Origin: an uncultured Eubacteriales bacterium
GTDB taxonomy: Bacteria > Bacillota_A > Clostridia > Oscillospirales > Acutalibacteraceae
Reading direction: 5' to 3'
DNA length: 9,239 nucleotides
NCBI GenBank assembly: GCA_934454005.1
Contig: CAKSGI010000066.1
Location: 1-9,239 of the forward strand
Program-made: the position numbers and the translations under genes
The notes under the pieces: generated by a model
Told to the model about the DNA's origin: nothing
The model's input: the letters and a program-made list of their open reading frames with translations, nothing else
Database searches by the model: none
Part shown: piece after piece, positions 5,855-9,239 of the stretch
Layout: every line of letters begins with the position of its first letter
How positions within the stretch are numbered: position 1 is the first letter of the stretch

Positions 5855-7387
5855 TTATTTCCCTGCTTTCTCTAAAAAAGAACTACCTAGTTTCACAATA
5901 ACATATTCATTAAAGTCTTTTATAGATCCCCGTTTTGGCCAGATATTCATATTTTCACTTTGATTCTTTAACTTAGTCTTTTCATAGGACTGTGGCGGAA
6001 AGATATCATAGCCATGTTGCTGAAAGAAATTATACAATCTGTACGATCCTAGTTCTAATTCTAGTGTACAATCTCTGTCCCAAACAAATAAGCTGTTTCC
6101 AACAGAGGGTTCTACTACTTGATTAAAATCTTTCGGAACTCCAACAAAAATTATTTTGTTATTGTCCGTTATAGCCTTAATGTCATGGTCAATTTGTGTC
6201 ATCATAGCAACATCATATTGATAACTTTTATAATCTGCAAAGAAAATTTCGTTCATTTGTTTAGATTGATAAAACACGTTTAAAATTACTAAAAATAAAA
6301 CTATATATCTAACTTTGAAACCTCTTATATCAGCGTCCCTAAATAATATATATAATAAACAAAAAGAAAATCCAACTAAGAATAAAAAGCTTATCAACAC
6401 CCGATGCGGCAAAGAAGGGTTGCCTGTGATGATTGGTAAAGCAAAAGGCGTTACTACAATGCACAGACCATATAAAACTATATTAATTTTCTTGTTTTTT
6501 ATAGCTAAAATCGTAATACTCATTAGAGTGACGCAAGTCATTATTAACACTATTTTTGTTGCATAGTCTGCTTTTATTCCAGTTAAAATTAACTGATACT
6601 GCATAAGAACAGACCTTTTTGCTGATCTTAAAAACGGTACAAATCCACTAAAGTCATAACAGATATAATCATTCACATAACTAATTTTACCTATATGAAG
6701 AATTCTTTGAGAAAAATTACCTCCAACCTTCCATAAAGCGATAGACATTAAAATTATTGCAACAGTTTTTAAAGTTGATAAAAAAAATACACTTAATTTG
6801 GTATCTTTATTGACTACCACACGTAAAAAATAAGTTATAAAAAAGATTAACAAAAACACAACTGGCGCAGTTTCAGAAAACGCAATAGCGAAAGCTAAAA
6901 TAAGTACCGAATAAATTAAATTTACCCAATTCTTACCTAAAAAATTCCAAGAAAAATAAAAATACACCGAAAATGCAACAAGTGTATAAACTAACCCGGT
7001 TTCTACAGTTGTCATCATATAAACAAACAATGAAGCAATATACGGGAATGACACAGCGATACACGTAAATATAATAGATAAAGTATTATTCCATAACCCA
7101 TCAGAATATTTTATAAATATTAAATTGAATAAAGTTAATCCTAAAATTACTAAACATATAGCAATAAAATCACGCCAGAATGGAAGAAATTCATAAGAAT
7201 TAAATACCTTCTTCATAATTAAATATCCCCAGCGTCCTTGGTATAATAAACTATTGTTTTCAAAATAGCTATTAAAAGCTTCGTCATCTATACCCATAGA
7301 AAAATTTGTAAGTGTAAATCCATAGCACAAAATAGCAACAAATACAGTCCAAAGGTAATAAGATTTGTTTAAAAATTTTTCGTTCAT
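5855..7387 (-). CDS. GtrII-family integral membrane glycosyltransferase
   Basis: This 510-residue protein has roughly ten membrane-spanning segments over residues 12-385 and a polar C-terminal domain of about 125 residues. The first loop holds MGIDDEAF (31-38) and QGRWGYLIMKKVF (50-62). An acidic DDE just after the first helix and a GRWG motif are typical of the glucosyltransferase GtrII family (Glucos_trans_II), in which loop acids are thought to act in catalysis outside the cytoplasmic membrane. These enzymes take a sugar from a polyprenyl-phosphate carrier and attach it to a glycan such as O-antigen, teichoic acid or capsule. A strong site (AGAAGGG) precedes the ATG. It forms a plausible three-part system with the GtrB-like transferase (1626-2582) and the small transporters (319-1033). 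The family name comes from motif and topology recall; the sugar moved and the acceptor are unknown. Related GT-C families are the alternative. Confidence 0.82.
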   Translation of the reverse strand: MNEKFLNKSYYLWTVFVAILCYGFTLTNFSMGIDDEAFNSYFENNSLLYQGRWGYLIMKKVFNSYEFLPFWRDFIAICLVILGLTLFNLIFIKYSDGLWNNTLSIIFTCIAVSFPYIASLFVYMMTTVETGLVYTLVAFSVYFYFSWNFLGKNWVNLIYSVLILAFAIAFSETAPVVFLLIFFITYFLRVVVNKDTKLSVFFLSTLKTVAIILMSIALWKVGGNFSQRILHIGKISYVNDYICYDFSGFVPFLRSAKRSVLMQYQLILTGIKADYATKIVLIMTCVTLMSITILAIKNKKINIVLYGLCIVVTPFALPIITGNPSLPHRVLISFLFLVGFSFCLLYILFRDADIRGFKVRYIVLFLVILNVFYQSKQMNEIFFADYKSYQYDVAMMTQIDHDIKAITDNNKIIFVGVPKDFNQVVEPSVGNSLFVWDRDCTLELELGSYRLYNFFQQHGYDIFPPQSYEKTKLKNQSENMNIWPKRGSIKDFNEYVIVKLGSSFLEKAGK

Positions 7388-7407
7388 TTAAATTTATCCC
7401 TTCTAAT

Positions 7408-7456
7408 TTACGGCTTAACTAGCCCATTTACAAAATAACACATTTGAACCATAAAA
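7408..7456 (-). other. Short open tail after the truncated gene, possible further remnant
   Basis: Directly after the stop at 7457-7459 another frame stays open and reads MVQMCYFVNGLVKP from 7452, ending in TAA at 7408-7410. It has no ribosome binding site. It may be the last codons of the same broken gene after an internal deletion, or chance. The ribosome binding site of the GtrII-family gene lies downstream of it, so it does not disturb that gene. Confidence 0.2.
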
Positions 7457-7600
7457 TTAAGGTTTTGCATCTGAACCAATATCCTCAAACATAAAAAATT
7501 TATTCCCAAAAATAAAATCAGCATAAATAACTAAGCAACTAATCAATATTACAAGCGTTAGTATAAAATAAGAATTTTTAGCCTTTAGTTTCTTTGGCAT
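7457..7600 (-). pseudogene. Truncated N-terminus of a multi-pass membrane protein, 47 codons
   Basis: An ATG 20 bases after the stop of the methyltransferase/glycosyltransferase gene opens a 47-residue frame. It has a lysine-rich start (MPKKLKAK), one membrane helix at about 11-30, and then FGNKFFMFEDIGSD at 31-44 before an early stop. A first helix followed by FGxxFxxFxDIGSD is, from memory, how YfhO-like and related clostridial membrane proteins with 12 or more helices begin; those are 500-900 residues long. The frame stops right after the GSD motif, where the intact proteins normally continue into a conserved aromatic stretch. It is read here as a gene start left by a deletion, though a genuine one-helix small protein cannot be excluded. 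The ribosome binding site is weak (AGAG). It occupies most of the 233-base gap before the GtrII-family gene. Confidence 0.55.
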
Positions 7601-7620
7601 ATCAATCTAATTCTCTATTT

Positions 7621-9239
7621 TCATTTTAAATAACTTTTTACTTTTCTAATTCCATGATACACATTCTTTAAACCTTTGTAAAATATATTTTCCTTTTTTA
7701 TGCTAAATACTTTTACACAAACTTTATCACGCACGTATTCAGGAATATTTGAAGTTATTCTGCACTTTATTTTTACATTCTTAATTTCTTCAGGAATTTT
7801 TAATGAAACTATAATCTGAGGGTCTGGCTTTAAAAATAATAATCCATTATTTAATTTTAAACCATTTGATTTCACATCGTCTATTTTATAACTTAAAATC
7901 GTATCATTATTCGTATAAATTTCTATAATAATATCTGAAACCCATATCATCCCTTCATCATTCGGGTCAAAGCGAATTGAAAAAACTTTTTCATTTTTAA
8001 AAGTTTTAAAATTCCATGAATGTTCATCATTATTATAATCTCCAACCATAGAATTATTTTGAGAAAATCCTTTCCCATAGTTAACATATAGTGTAGCGTT
8101 TTGCGTATTGTTTTTAGTAATATATTTAGTAGGCAACTTAGACGCGTATCCTTTGGGTAGGACAATAGGGACTTGGTCAAATTGATGTTTTATATAGCAT
8201 TCATTAAATTGCCACTCTTTTTCGTTATGCTCAGAATAAGAATTTTGGGAATTTTCCCATATGCGATATATAGAAGTTACCTTACTAGAGTTTTCAACAC
8301 CAGTAATAAATGCAGTTCTCATAAGAAAATCCCAATCTTCTGTAGTCGTTAGTTCCTCATTAAATCTTACACCTAGTTTTTGAAAAACATACCTAGGGCA
8401 AGCATATGTCATAGTTGGACAGGTATTAACCCTTAGCTGGCTTAAAAGGTCAAAGTTAGTGCAATAAATACTGTTTGGACTTCCAATTGCACGTAATGCA
8501 CTTTTGCCATTATAATTTATAACTTCCCATTTTTGTAACAAAGCAAAAGTATGAAGCGTGGCACCAAAGGATTTCTTAGATAAATTATAAAATTCTTCAA
8601 CCCAATTATCAAATACTATATCATCGTCATCTAAAATAGCAACATATTCTCCATTAGCTTGTTCAAATCCAACATTTAACGGGGTTGTTCTATTGCCATG
8701 GTCAACTTTTATTAAACGAACCTTTTTTCGCATCCAGTTAGGAAGCTCTTCTATAACACGTTCGACAGCTATCTGGCGTTCGACAGTCAATTTATGCCCT
8801 ACTATAAGGACTTCAAAATTGGTATTAGTTTGAGCAGTTAAACATAAAAGTGTTTCAGACAAGGCTTCTATCCTTGTTCCCTGAGTTCTTGTAACTATAG
8901 AGAGGAATGGATTATTTGGTGATTTAGGAAGTCCTTTTTTATCACATTTTTCAATAGAAACATATGCCCTTATAAATTGATTTACGCTTGCAAATGGGTC
9001 TACTAGTTTTTTTATATAATCGAAATATTGATAAACAACAGTCGAATTAGCTAGGAATGTACTTTGAGATGGAAAGTGTTGATCAGATTGTTCCAAGTAA
9101 AAGTCCTTACATGCGACTTGCTGAAAGCCAGCATCATTCATACATTGTTCTAACCTTTTAGCAGAAAAAAAAGATAAATGTGTTTTATCTAACAAACCTT
9201 CTTCAGTATAATTAAATTCACCTTCCATCATTTTAAAGG
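7621..9239 (-). CDS. Methyltransferase (C-terminal end) fused to family 2 glycosyltransferase, 5' partial
   Basis: The reading frame is open to the right edge of the window, so the start lies outside. An internal ATG at 9231 is not taken as the start: no binding site precedes it, and the sequence around it (FKMMEGEFNYTEEGLLDKTH, followed by LSFF) falls in the middle of the conserved C-terminal part of SAM-dependent methyltransferases. The SAM-binding motif would be upstream, unseen. Counting from 9231, residues 109-330 are a GT-A family 2 domain: FLSIVTRTQG (109-118), VDHGN, ANGEYVAILDDDDI with the metal-binding acids at 201-204, and TTTEDWDFLMRTA (296-308) near the catalytic base. Residues about 380-515 form a beta-rich extension (LYVNYGKGFS at 381-390) of a kind often appended to glycan-locus glycosyltransferases. 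It probably methylates a sugar or cap and adds a residue to a surface glycan. Specificity is unknown. Confidence 0.85.
   Translation of the reverse strand, partial: FKMMEGEFNYTEEGLLDKTHLSFFSAKRLEQCMNDAGFQQVACKDFYLEQSDQHFPSQSTFLANSTVVYQYFDYIKKLVDPFASVNQFIRAYVSIEKCDKKGLPKSPNNPFLSIVTRTQGTRIEALSETLLCLTAQTNTNFEVLIVGHKLTVERQIAVERVIEELPNWMRKKVRLIKVDHGNRTTPLNVGFEQANGEYVAILDDDDIVFDNWVEEFYNLSKKSFGATLHTFALLQKWEVINYNGKSALRAIGSPNSIYCTNFDLLSQLRVNTCPTMTYACPRYVFQKLGVRFNEELTTTEDWDFLMRTAFITGVENSSKVTSIYRIWENSQNSYSEHNEKEWQFNECYIKHQFDQVPIVLPKGYASKLPTKYITKNNTQNATLYVNYGKGFSQNNSMVGDYNNDEHSWNFKTFKNEKVFSIRFDPNDEGMIWVSDIIIEIYTNNDTILSYKIDDVKSNGLKLNNGLLFLKPDPQIIVSLKIPEEIKNVKIKCRITSNIPEYVRDKVCVKVFSIKKENIFYKGLKNVYHGIRKVKSYLK

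Noticed and set aside
7947..8180. Minus-strand frame of 77 codons inside the glycosyltransferase fusion
   Set aside because: It overlaps the beta-rich C-terminal part of the larger reading frame in another phase and has no binding site or recognisable motif.

Overview
The window is AT-rich (about one-third G+C by eye) and every supported gene lies on the minus strand. Short intergenic gaps, strong purine-rich ribosome binding sites and the start of a clostridial-type large serine recombinase suggest a low-GC member of the Bacillota, probably an anaerobe of the Clostridia or a relative. The genus cannot be told from this sequence.

Read in the direction of transcription (high to low coordinates), the window is a surface-glycan locus. 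It begins inside a methyltransferase/family 2 glycosyltransferase fusion (7621-9239, 5' end outside the window). A truncated membrane-protein remnant follows (7457-7600). Next come a GtrII-family membrane glycosyltransferase (5855-7387), a WecE-type sugar aminotransferase (4723-5853), an ATP-grasp ligase (3603-4715), an NAD-dependent epimerase/dehydratase-like SDR (2591-3580) and a GtrB-like polyprenyl-phosphate glycosyltransferase (1626-2582). A heavily decayed membrane-protein gene (1072-1633) separates these from two small four-helix EamA/SMR-like transporters (665-1033 and 319-672). A 12-bp perfect hairpin (285-316) lies directly after the last stop codon. The extreme left edge (1-62) carries the first 20 codons of a probable site-specific serine recombinase behind a strong ribosome binding site.

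The intact genes fit one working model, which is inference. WecE makes a dTDP-4-amino-4,6-dideoxy sugar. The ATP-grasp enzyme and the SDR could modify it, the former perhaps by an amide on the 4-amino group. The GtrB-like enzyme would load a sugar onto a polyprenyl phosphate, the paired ArnE/ArnF-like small transporters would flip it, and the GtrII-family enzyme would transfer it to a glycan outside the membrane. This is the logic of three-component Gtr glycosylation, with a split SMR-type flippase in place of GtrA. The dTDP-sugar precursor genes (rmlA/rmlB type) are not in the window.

The two decayed membrane-protein genes and the flanking recombinase suggest that the locus has been remodelled, as often happens where surface glycans vary between strains.
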